From assembly GCA_008973525.1 (NCBI GenBank), contig WACJ01000383.1:62001-126000 (forward strand): a stretch of DNA of 64,000 nucleotides, in the 5' to 3' direction. The DNA comes from Stenopsyche tienmushanensis (lineage: Eukaryota; Arthropoda; Insecta; Trichoptera; Stenopsychidae). The translations under genes were made by a program, and so were the position numbers. Below, in pieces: positions 39,837 to 51,300 of this stretch; within the stretch, counting starts at the first letter, position 1; each line of letters opens with the position of its first letter. Below the pieces are notes generated by a model that was given only the letters and a program-made list of their open reading frames with translations, was not told the origin of the DNA and made no database searches.

Positions 39837-41261
39837 ATGTGTGGTCTGCGGACCATGTTTACACTACGAAGTAAAACGGATTTTTCAAAAAAAAAATATA
39901 TATATATATATTACTGTGGCAAACGCGATTGGTTGAAGATGATTTGCAAATGTTTTCAGAATGGTGTTGACTATCAAGTGGTAACCTTAATTTATTACCC
40001 CAAAAATAAAAATCCTAGATATGTTAATATGTGGATAATAGATCGGTTTGAGCCGAACATTCATGATACTAATTTATGCATGAAACTAAAAGAAAGTCTC
40101 ATCGATCTTTAATCCAACGACACTCTCAAAGTTAAATTTCATTCATCCTTACCAAAACCTCAGTATTGGATTTCTATAAAAAATGAATACCCTTTGCTTA
40201 GTGAAGAGGCGATGAAAATTCTAATTCAATTCTCCACAAGATATGTACTTTTTGTGCGACTTTTTTTGTGCGATTTCGAAGTTATGCGGTTTTTTTCGAA
40301 ACGATTTATTTCTTTTTTTTTAAAATTTCATAAATAGTGTGTATCAAGATATTTTGAATAAAATAGGAAATAAATCATCAAAACTAACCGAAATTTGCGC
40401 GTTTTTCTCAAAACTACTTTTTTTTTAACACGGTTGACATCATATTTCATGTTTTAGTTAATTAATTCACTTCAAACTGAACAAGAATAATTTCTATATA
40501 AACCTCTATTATTTCTACCAGATTTATGTAAAAATTTATTTTTCAACTATTAAAAAAAAGTTAAACAGTGACAAAATAAAGCCAAAAGATTTTTTTTAAA
40601 CAATGGCCATTTTGTGATTTATTTTTTTTTAGCTAGGGACTATAGTGACATCTTTGCTAAATGTGAATTATATTATTGGAAAAAGATAATCTACATATAA
40701 CAATAATGACATTGACACTGGGTATACTATTTCTTCCGAAGAAGAGAGCGATTTTGAGTCATATCGAAACTCGCAACGTAAATTATCATACAGCGATGAT
40801 AGTTTAGATAGTTTATAATTAGTATTTCTCCCGTGGATGTTTGGCATTTGAGATGCCAGATGTCAGACATCCTTAAAATTTTACCAATGATGCCAAGACG
40901 TTTTTTAAATGCTACTAAAAATATAATGTTTTCCTGTTTTTTCATTAACTTTATTTGTGCGATTTTGGATATATTTTATACAGCTATTTTAAAGTTATGC
41001 GATTTTTAAAATCTATAGAACGCATCTTTACTTTCCCTTCACTTAAGTCGTTTTTTGCTTTTTGGCTTTTTTTGTGCGATTTCTTTTTGTGCGATTTTCA
41101 GCGGAACGCATCTACCGCATAAAAAAAGTTTTAGTGTATACGAAAAGACATTTTCATCTGTCACAACAACCAAAACACGGTATCAATCTCGGCTTGAAAT
41201 CCATTCAGTTCTTGGTCTTGCAATTACATCCTTGAAATCAAATATGAATTTTATCGTTTGA
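39837..41261 (+). mobile_element. ZBED5-like hAT transposase fossil, split by an insertion
   Basis: The left part (about 39980-40243) reads FEPNIHDTNLCMKLKESLID, then after a stop LKVKFHSSLPKPQYWISIK, NEYPLLSEEAMKILIQFST. The right part (41145-41261) reads VYEKTFSSVTTTKTRYQSRL, then EIHSVLGLAITSLKSNM and a stop. In ZBED5/FAM200-type hAT-derived proteins these two parts are contiguous (C-terminal dimerisation region). About 900 bp of unrelated repeat sequence separates them here. An in-frame stop in the left part shows the copy was already decaying, or has decayed since. Confidence 0.85.
40244..41140. mobile_element. non-autonomous element (R5) inserted in the ZBED5-like fossil
   Basis: Sits exactly between the two halves of the ZBED5-like frame, next to TA dinucleotides on both sides (near 40243 and 41143). 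The right end, read inward, is CACTAAAACTTTTTTTATGC then GGTAGATGCGTTCC; the left end has CTTTTTGTGCG. Both sides carry repeated TGTGCGATTT motifs. Ends of this kind with TA targets recall pogo/Tigger-type elements, but no transposase frame was found, so it is best called MITE-like. A related end lies at 62995-63060. Confidence 0.65.
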
Positions 41262-41434
41262 ACAAAGAACAAGGTATATTTTTAGACGAATTTAGTGTTA
41301 TTGGTTCACTGAATTAAAATTGTGAATTTTAATAGTCTGTGTCCACTAAAAGTATCCATTTAGTGGTCCGTGAGTAGGAGTCCCAAATATTCGTTTTTTG
41401 GGGTTTTTCTAGCAAAATCAAAAAGATCAGAATT

Positions 41435-42120
41435 TTATTTACATTTCAAAAATACATATTTTAAAAATATAAGTTTATTAAACGTTTCTACTTTTAAATT
41501 TGAGCGTAATTTCATTTTTATTGTGCCTGCTGTCGAAAAAACCCTCTCAGTTGTCGTTGGTTCTATCAACAGTAGAGAATCGTAAATAATATCTAAAATA
41601 TCACACCTTTTTTGACGTAATCGAAGTTTTTGAATAGTTTTTCAATAATCTTTATATTATCATCATAAACAACTGGTGCGCTGATTTCAGTTCTATTGTC
41701 CAACTGTGTCCGATTCTATTACTTCTATTTTGTTGTTTATTATCTGCACTTCAAAATTAGAGTTGTTGAACGATTTATCGATTTCTAAAAGATTGTTTAA
41801 AAGTCTGTCTAAAATGTTTTGGATGCCAATGCGACGGAATCCTTTTTTAAAGAATATTCTGTAAAGGGAAGAACTTTCCCCGTTTCTAAATACAATATTA
41901 ACCTGATTAGGGTTGTATTTCTTCTTTTTTCCATTCCTGTTTTGATACACAGTAATATAGTTTAACTTAAATCAGTATTAATTTATTCAAGTTTTTTTAA
42001 TAAAAATTCATAAACACCTTCTACATGATGATTTAATGATATGTTGACTGATTCAAAGAGTAAATGAAATCTTTTTACCATCATGTTTATTGAGTTCCAT
42101 CTTGTTTTAGCTTCCTAAAT
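41435..42120 (-). mobile_element. hAT transposase fossil, C-terminal half
   Basis: The minus strand reads KTRWNSINMMVKRFHLLFES (about 42112-42053; TRWNS is a conserved hAT motif), then with frame breaks a middle part including the open stretch 41950-41693, and finally IEPTTTERVFSTAGTIKMKL then RSNLKVETFNKLIFLKYVFL and stop at 41435, which is the hAT dimerisation domain. Upstream catalytic parts are not seen. Different from the ZBED5-like fossil next to it and opposite in direction. Confidence 0.85.
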
Positions 42121-43833
42121 TATTTAATAAAAAAACGAATATTCGAATATCGAATGCTGACATATGCGCCATATACCATTTAAATTTAAAAAACGTATAT
42201 AAGTGAAACTTTTATAGGCGCGGTAAGGTAAATTGACCTGAACATCACGAAAAGTGAAACTCCAAAGGGCAGTTGATCGGAAAAAGTATGCATCATAGAC
42301 AAGCTACGCGCATGCGCCGTACCACCTCTACTGTGCATACGTAGCATAAAGCAATCACTGACCAGTAGTTCGTCTATTTTATTACATACTGAAGAATACC
42401 CGGAATGAATTGCAATGCTATAAGCGCTTGATAATTATTTGATTAGAAACTCAGTACGTGGTTTATTGCTTCAGGTCACATGTAGCGCGAACGAAGAGCT
42501 GGGATCCAAAAGCATATGCACATTCGCTCTCGTTTCGAACACTCCCCACAGCCCAAACCTCATTTCACCAAACCAATATGCGCCAACATGGTGCATTCAT
42601 ATAATATGTTATTTCCACAAGTGTAAACAGCAAGTTGACAAATTTTTCTCGCAATAGGATGAATGGTGTGGAAATGCATTAAATACGGACAAATAAACAT
42701 TGATTTTCAGCATGATGACTTTTATTAAAAATGCATCTTTTTAACACAAGGATTTTATATATGTTAAAGATTATAATTGTTTAGAATAAAAGTTTACGTG
42801 ATGTTGCAATGTATCTATGAATTGCTTCTATATGCAAAAACGGTTTATCCCTGAATCACATAAACTTTTCTATGTTGAATTCATTTTTATTATATTTCAC
42901 ACGCATAAAATATAAAAATAAATAGGTACAGTCATTCAATTTCAGATAATCCAACGTGTCATATAATTTTGATGAATGCTTTATCATACCCATAAAAAGT
43001 TGTCTATCTCGCATTTAACCATTCCGTTCGAATATATGAATGGGAACAAACGGTATTCTGGCACTTCCTTAATTAATCCCGTTGAGGTTCGTAATTTATT
43101 AAACAAATATTACAGGTAGCAATATTTCTGCTTAGTTTTGCAGTCGAGGAAGCACGAATAAAGCCCGCTGGCATCATTCGCGTTTTGTGGACAATAAAAC
43201 GAATCTCATTCACCCTCGGTAGACAACCATAATATAGTGGTTTATACATATTCGCAAAACGCGAATACAAACGATACGCACAACAATGTGATTGCCGTGC
43301 GGTAATATCCCGAATGTTCTTCGTTCGGGTAAAAAGCCATATGTGGGTGGATGGGCCAATTGGGGCGAGTGGGAAGATATTTTTTTGATACAACACCCAT
43401 TATAGAGATGAGCTAATTATGAGTATTTTTAAAGGGAAAAAATCCTCGGGGATCTGACGAGGAACAAAGGAGCGTTTGCGTCTTTCTGTTCGAGCAAAAT
43501 AATACGCTCCTTTTCATTTTTATATAAAATATTTTTAATATATTTTTCACGTTGCTTGGTAAATGCTATATAAAAGCTGAAGCAGAACAGTTCATATTCA
43601 AACTGTTGAATTTGCATATGCATCTGCACATGGTACATGTTTCACCATGGATTAAGTAGAAGTATCGAAAAGTATTCGCGTATTTTGAGACTTTATGTTT
43701 GAGCTCAGTTTGTGTTTAGAAACAGTGACGGAAATATCTTTGTGTTTTATTTTATTTTTATACCTATTATTAAACATTATTTTTGTGCAACAGATTTTTT
43801 TTATTGTTAACGGCAATATTTTCAGACCCGAAA
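42121..43833. other. intergenic
   Basis: A 107-codon minus-strand frame at 43073-43396 has no recognisable family. The patch 42230-42370 is GC-richer. No gene called. Confidence 0.45.
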
Positions 43834-44109
43834 CTAACGAAGTCCACATCTGGCATTGTGTGCTTTTTTTGCTTGGGTTGGAATGCCATAAAAGCCATTA
43901 AAACACTTAAATGTGCTTGTGGTGAAGTAGTTACAGTCCGCAAATGCCAATATTGGTTTCATAAATTTAAATCGGGCAATAGAAGCTTAAGGGATGAAAC
44001 AAGAATGAGAGGATCTTCGAATTTTGATAACGATGCATTAGAATCCTTAATTGAGTCAGATTCACGGCATACAGTCGAGAATTTATCACAAAGACTGGAA
44101 ACCCCTTGA
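43834..44109 (+). mobile_element. mariner transposase fossil, N-terminal HTH part
   Basis: Translates, after one frame change near 43900, as VHIWHCVLFLLG then CGEVVTVRKCQYWFHKFKSG, NRSLRDETR, and DNDALESLIESDSRHTVENL. This is the N-terminal helix-turn-helix pair of mariner transposases (also in SETMAR). It ends in a stop soon after, and the catalytic part is missing. Not the same family as the AAGCGGAAAG copies, whose N-terminus differs. Confidence 0.85.
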
Positions 44110-45262
44110 AATGTTTTTCTACAATCTGAATTCGTACTTGAATCATTATAATACGAGTCTTAAATCCAACCCACTATAAAAGTGGTTAAACAAAAATAGA
44201 AGTGAATTAAATAAGAGTTAGGAGATACGATAATTATGCTGCATCTGAATTGAAGAGAGTCTGAATACGCAAGAATGAATTGCATATTTATATTTCAATT
44301 AGAGATATTAACTTTCATATATGCAGAGCATTCGTTTGAAAATTTTCTGCTTTATGTGGGAGAAATGAACGTTTTTAGAGTGCACTCGGAAAAATAATGG
44401 AATTTGTTTGTTGAAAAAACACTAAGCCGTCGTTTTATCATTGAAATGATGAGCACTTCCATTCTGTTGTCGGTTAAAATAAAAGCGGATGGTTGAAAAA
44501 ACATAGTACATTGAATATTGCACATTTCCCCGCCGTCAGGGTTGGAATATGAGGCGGATGAGGGATAATAAATGGGCTGCCAATAAGCAAGCAGACAAAA
44601 GGCGTCCCATTGACTGCTTCGGTGAATCAACAAGTATTGGACTTGAACATTGTTATCTGGCTCATTTGCTGCATCTCATCCAGCTGCGACCCAAACAAAT
44701 AAAATGGATCATTATGCCTCGTTGCTCGTTACTGTGGAAGCTGCTGTGGGATGCAATCGAGATTATTTGAAAATGTACATCATCCATTCGTTATTTTTCT
44801 TATTCGAATTCATCGTGCTGGATAAAATAATTGAATGTCATCGTTTTTTCTTTCCACTTTTTGTACATCGGTACGATTCAAAATCAGTCAGAAGGCCTTT
44901 CATGATTGCAAACAATATTTTTTCATTGCTGAAAATCATTACTCATGGAAATTAATTTTAAAAAGGAAACATTCAATATAAAACCTTTCAATGCCAATGC
45001 ACTATATTTGAACGTATCAATACATTCTATTCGTACGCTCGCTTTTTATTTCATGCGTATGACTAGCTTCAAACTCGTATTAACTATTAAATACAGACTC
45101 GGATTTGGATATAAATGGAAATATGCTTATATGGCAACCAAAAATGATGGTAACATGAAATAGTTTCATATATGCCTTTTGAACAAACCCCTAACTAACG
45201 ACATGCCTTCTTGACTTATATGCTGCAACCGCATGTTATATACATTAACGCATTGAGTGTTT
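44110..45262. other. intergenic
   Basis: Several open frames of 70-100 codons overlap on both strands near 44.35-45.16 kb, without family resemblance or splice logic. No gene called. Confidence 0.4.
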
Positions 45263-45789
45263 CGTCATTTAGTCTGGATCTGATTTTGGAAGCCAGGCAA
45301 CTTGCTGCTGAAAATTTCCGGACAAACTATTTATTTCCGTCGCTGCTGATGAATACTTATATACTACAATACTTAAATGTGATTCGTAATTATATTATGG
45401 AGAAATACATAAAAACTGAACCCCCTATCTATTATATTTCATATCGATATTCCCATTATTAGAGTCGAGGTGTAGTAAATACATCACCGGTATGGAATGA
45501 TTAATATAACAATTTGAATAACATACATGTACTGTATATATGTATACATAGATTAGATAGTTACTGGCCCTAGGCGTCGGCCTAAGCTCGCCAATTAGTA
45601 GTTACGCCACTGTTTCCAAGCGTCCAGATTTCGGCGGGAATGTCTCGATTTAGTATAATTCATCGTGCTGGTGAGGTGTACGATTTCTGTTAGATAAAAA
45701 TTTCAATCCCGAATTTTTCGGGATTAGCTTTACACATCCTGGGATTCATGAGCACCTAAAACTGTCCGGGATCCCGAGATTGGATTTCC
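45263..45789 (-). mobile_element. hAT-derived element, copy C
   Basis: Same order of landmarks as copy B on the opposite strand: a GGGATCC-rich end at 45700-45789, the shared core, and at the low-coordinate end a piece reading FSAASCLASKIRSRLND, the hAT dimerisation signature. Unlike copy B it has lost the sequence between the core and this signature. It keeps the CACCTCACCAGCACGA stretch also seen beside copy A. Confidence 0.85.
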
Positions 45790-46096
45790 TATTTATAATG
45801 CACGTTTTGTGTTTTTATTTTGCAAATAAAATACCTAAATATAAGAAACACTGTTTATGTCTATCACACATTTCCTATTATTAGTTACAACTTTTTTTTC
45901 TATCTATTGGTCAATTTATTTATCCAACCCCTATAAAAAAATCTGATTTTAGGGCTGAAATGTCATTCCTATTCACTAAATGGTTTCGTTTTTTAATTGA
46001 TTCATCCAACTATTTACCAAACTTATCATTATGTATTGTTTATATGATACTACTACAACCATAATATATCCTTTTTTTGGTAAAATTCTCTTTTTG

Positions 46097-46349
46097 ATCA
46101 ATGTATTCGACCCACTTTTTGTCACTCGTTACAATCAGATCCAAAATGGTATCATTTTTGTTTGGCACACAAAAATACGCATATAGTCAGTCCATCTGAT
46201 AAGTTTTTCTGTAAAAGATCATGTGGTATCCAAACAGAGAGCATTGACATCGTTCCCAGCTTATGGAGATCCTTGAAAATGTTTGATATGTCAGTATTGA
46301 ATCTCACTGCAAGTTCTTTTGAGAGCAGTTGAGGGTCTGCATCTACCAT
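46097..46349 (-). mobile_element. mariner transposase fossil, middle part
   Basis: The minus strand reads DADPQLLSKELAVRFN, LHKLGT, WIPHDLLQKNLSDGLTICV, CAKQK, then past a frame change DLIVTSDKKWVEYID, the region up to the first catalytic Asp. Resembles the WVPHDL...IVTGDEKW section of mariner transposases. Truncated on both sides and broken. Confidence 0.85.
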
Positions 46350-48391
46350 AGTTCAGAGTTTTACTTAACTCATTTTTATCAGGCTTCATAAATCCTATAT
46401 TTTATGATTTAGTCAAATTCAATCAAATATTTATTATGACATTCAAAGTTACATTACTTCTTTTACACCAATCAATAAATTAAGAAACATGTCGCTGGCT
46501 AAAACATATGTCATCCATCAGTTCGTAGAAGAAAATATGACATTATATTTGCATCAAACAGTAAGAAGTGATGTAGTAGACCACGTCTATATTCGACATC
46601 TGGTCATCGTGCAATTAAAAATGTATTTTTAGGCATATATATGAAGAGTTTATTGTGTATAATTGATGAGCTAAAATTATATTTTATTCGATTGACGCTA
46701 CTTTGTCTTATCATTAGATGTTCCACATATCTTTGTATAATTTTACGATTTTATAAAAGCTCATTTCTTTGGAAAATTGCTGGAAATACACGTGGGTGTA
46801 GAACGTGTCGATGCAAGCTCAACGTAGTCGGAATACAAGTTTCCATGAATAACCATTTAAATTATTATTCATGGAGAAAACTTCTTATTAGTCATGAGAA
46901 ACGTTTCTATTTTTCTCCTATATGAGTCGTCGAAATAAATTTTCAATTGTTATAGTTTGAGGATGGCCAAGTATTGATATGGTAGATGAGTTCCCGAACT
47001 TATAAAATGTTTGATTCCAAACCCGAGTGTGGAAGAATATTTCACCATATCTATATATTTGGCAAATCGATTTTGTTAAGATTTCTTAAATCTGAAAAAG
47101 AAGGTCAAAGCCGCCTAAAGTGAGTTATTTGCAATAATTATAGGAATATAATTTACAAATAATAAAAATTTCGTCTTTGACTTCTTTTTCAAGATTTTCT
47201 TTTTACCTAAAAATTCTTATTTGGATCATATTGTAAATTAAACATATATAAAAGACAATGGGAAATCATCATGTGAAAATTATTTATCCCTAAAAAATTT
47301 CTTATATCGCCTATTGTGCTGTATTAATTGATTGTTGCTATTTAGATTTATTAAAAAACATTTACACGTGCATTCAGTGAAGCATATGAAATATCATTTT
47401 TGCTTAGAAAGTGCAGTTTTGCACTACATATTAAGGAGAAATTTCATACCACGATGTCTGATTATATCATGTAATTTTACCATATACAATGTATTTTTTA
47501 ATGAATTCAATTTAATTTGTATAAATTACACTTTATTAATCATATTATAAAACGTGTTGTATAAAGCCGTGTTATACGAAACCCATATGTATACGTTAAT
47601 TAAAATAATATATATAGGGCTACTTATGACAAATTAGTGTGGAAAACCCTGACAAACAAATGTCGTTAAAGTGAGTTGGGTCCCAGATTGTGGGATAGAA
47701 TTTCACCGTGCCAACAAATTTAGGAGATAGACAGTGTTAATATTTCGTATAAACGAATTCTATCCAAGCTCGATTTCTTAGTTTCGAAAAAGTAAATATT
47801 GAAACGATTAATAAAGAGAAGCAGAGTTTTAAATGAGTGGCTTCCCATACAAACAACCTTGTCCTAATTTAAGCATATGTGAAAGACAATGGATAACCAC
47901 AATATAAAAAAAATTCCATGGAGTTACTTATATTAACGAAGATGGTACATTAAGATGAAAAACGAATTTTAAAGTAAGAGTTTAATTAAGATGAATATTT
48001 TATCAAAATGCTGTATAACATATTAATACATTTTTTTCAAGCAGTAATTTTTATTTGCAAAAATAAATAAATATACTACAAATTTATACATTTAAAATAT
48101 CGAGACAATCTATATTTATGTGATGAATATTCTGATTACAGATTAGCAGCACTAATTTATAATACAATCAATAACTGATGGTTTATATGTGGTATTGTCG
48201 AACTATTCGTGCATTATAAGCTATTATTTAAAATTCCATTACATGCGTTTTCTAAATAAATTCATTTACTAATGGATTCGACGATGACAAAACACTTCAT
48301 TGAATATAAACGAGCGAATTTAGAATAACCTCATACGAAAATAGATGCACTATGCATGCAAATTGATGCATACGAAACGGAGATTTTTGAA
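46350..48391. other. intergenic, downstream of the gustatory receptor
   Basis: No gene recognised. The receptor 3'UTR lies at the upper end; an AATAAA on the minus strand near 48050 is a distant candidate end. Confidence 0.4.
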
Positions 48392-51300
48392 TTATGTGGG
48401 ATCTTTGGGCAAGGATATCTTGAATTGCAGCAGCACAATGAGATAGATTGCAATCGTCGTTGTTGCCTGAAAATAAAATAAATTTCGTTAATTAAATAAC
48501 TAGGTAATAACCTTTTGGCTAGTATAGTAGACAGCGTTGCTCATCATCACGTATTATGACAGACACGTCTCAAATTAACATCCTCCAGTATAATCTAGAT
48601 GTCTATCAATTTTGGCAATTAATCACTGTATGATGATTATTAACGTGCATAATTTAGAAAATAACATTCATATTTTTTTGCAATTTAAAAGTGTATTTTA
48701 CGAACCGACGTCAATAATTCCCTATTGACGTTGGCGTAGCCTTTCAAGCTCACGACTGCTGGGTTCAGTTCTATCGCCTGAATAAAATGATCGATCTGAA
48801 AAATACGAATTTATTAATTGATCATCTCAATAAGTGCTATAATTTGCGTTTGGTCTGAATTACTTCTTTTTGGGTTGGCAAGTCGACGGTCATCATATTG
48901 ACGGAAAGTAGCGTATCTTGGACGCCCTGTGCTACCTGTTATGAAAAAAATATTTTATTAAATATAAGCATTGTTATTTGTCTGTAAATCCAATGTAACT
49001 CATTTATAACGAGTGATAGCTGCATCTTTTAAAATTTATATTTTCATTCACAGATAAATTTATCTAGTAATTCATTATTATACATATTTAATATAATATT
49101 AGATGAAGCGGAAAGAAATGTCATTTTTTTGAGTGCGTCCTTTGCCGTTAGTTTGTCTCGAGTTGCTGTCGAGTGAATACGTCAAGGTTGGTGTCATTTT
49201 GAAGCACTGTTATTTGTCTTATTTTTTCAAATGTTTTTATATCTTTTTAGCCATAGTGAAAATGTCCAAGCCAGAAATTGATGAGAACCATTTGCAATCT
49301 TGTTTACTGTTTTTATTCGATAAATTCTCTGGTAGAATTTGATCCTCGAAAAATAATAAAGGAATTATCGCTAGACATTGGCTATCCCAGGTCGATAGTA
49401 AAAGACCATTTGAAAAGTCTTGAGAAAAAACATAGACAGGGAATTTGGGTACCGCACGAGTTGTCATCAACGACTTTGGAACAACGGATAACCATTTGTT
49501 CATCGCTATTATCCAGGTATGAAACTGATCCATTTTCAAGAAGGATCGTTACTGGGGATGAGAAGTGGGTCCTCTACAATAGCTCGAGAAGGAAAGACTG
49601 TGACTTTCTTCAAATCAAGTACCTGTTTCTAACCTTCGACCGTCATTATCCTTGAAAAAGGTCCTCCTTTGTGTTTGGTGGGATTTTTTTGGGGTAATTC
49701 ACTACGAATTATTAAAACCTGGACAAATTATCACATCAGAGCTATACTGTGCACAATTATATAGATTAAAAGCGAAAATGATCAAAAAGCCATCAGTGCT
49801 TGATAAAAACCAAAGAAGAATATTACAGCATGATAATGCAAGATCACACGCAGCAAGGATTACGCAAAACAAAATAAGGGAGCTGGATTTGGAAGTGCTG
49901 CAATATCCACCATATTCTCCTGATATTACACCTTCAGACTATCATCTTTTCGAGTCATTAGAACATTCGCTTCACGATAAAACATTTTACGAAAGAAGCA
50001 TTAAAAAGCTATCTAATCTATAAAGGGCGATTATAAATAACAATAGAAATTATTCAATTGAGTAATATTGTACAGCTTTTATTAAAAAAATATTTTTCTC
50101 CAAATAACAAAAAAATGACATTTCTTTCCGCTTTAACTAATACATCGTCATATTACAAGCGAAAGACGAACATTTTCGAACGATTTCTTATATAATTACT
50201 CATTGTAACTGTGATCTTGGCTGTAACATATTCTAAGAAGCAAGTTTGCCTGTATTTATACATTATTATCATATTTTATACCTCATTGTTTTTAAATCTA
50301 TATCATTAATACAAATAAAATTACCTGAAGTGTTGTTTTATGTGAACAATCGCAAAAGATGTAGAACAATATCGAACAATACACTGTGTCGACAACAAGG
50401 CCTATTTGCTTAAAACTCAGTACAAATCCGTGATCGACGACTTCGGAAAGGGCACCGTATACCGAAACTGTAATGTTGACCATCCTATAATAATCAAAAC
50501 ATACATTTCGATACATCCGATCGTCAGGCTATTTCTATTTGGTTCACCTTGTTTACTTCAATGAAAACTTACATGAAAATAAGATATGTGGAATAAGTTC
50601 TGGCATACGCCAGACCGAGGGATTGCAGAAGTTCACTCAAATTGAGCCACAAGAAGCGATAACTGGATATCATCGATGCTGTACACTCAACTTGAACATC
50701 CTTAAAAATAATAAATCATTAGCAATCATTATCGGGGAGTATGGTTAGTCAGGGTATTGCATGAAGAACCAGGATGAACCTGTGTTTGTCAACCATTATC
50801 CCTTTATGGGTGGATTCCACGAGCGTGGTTTCTTGTGCATGGTTTACCAGCATGTCAATTACTGCAATGAAGTGGAAACCACGCTCGTGGAATCCACCCA
50901 TTATGGATACAAATCTATCGGTTAAATCCATCATGACTCAAACTAAATGATATTTCAACGATGTAAAATGATCGATTAAGATAATAATAATAAAAATATA
51001 ACAATTACCCGTCTGAAGCATTCGGAGAGACTATGCGATGCCACTTTGATTCCTTTGCAATTGATATACCAGAGGGCACAGTTCATATTGATCATGATGA
51101 TGATGTGATAGTATGCTGAAGTATGCCAAAGATAAAAACCATCCATCAGAGCTGAAAGACTCAACAAAAACATCACGGCACACACTAGACAGCCAACACT
51201 GATAATGACGATCAGCACCTTCAGACGGGGAAATTGTAGAGACTCTCCTGTTACTCTATAATACCGCAGCTAAAAGCGAGATTAAACAAAATTATCAGAA

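Noticed and set aside
39896..39912. AT dinucleotide run
   Set aside because: Short microsatellite without further significance.
43073..43396. 107-codon minus-strand frame
   Set aside because: No recognisable domain and no supporting exon structure.
44352..44955. Cluster of overlapping 70-100 codon frames on both strands
   Set aside because: Frames overlap in several phases without similarity to known proteins; chance frames in moderate-GC sequence.
50749..50934. 61-codon minus-strand frame inside receptor intron 3
   Set aside because: Openness comes from the 27-bp hairpin arms; exons 3 and 4 join in phase without it.
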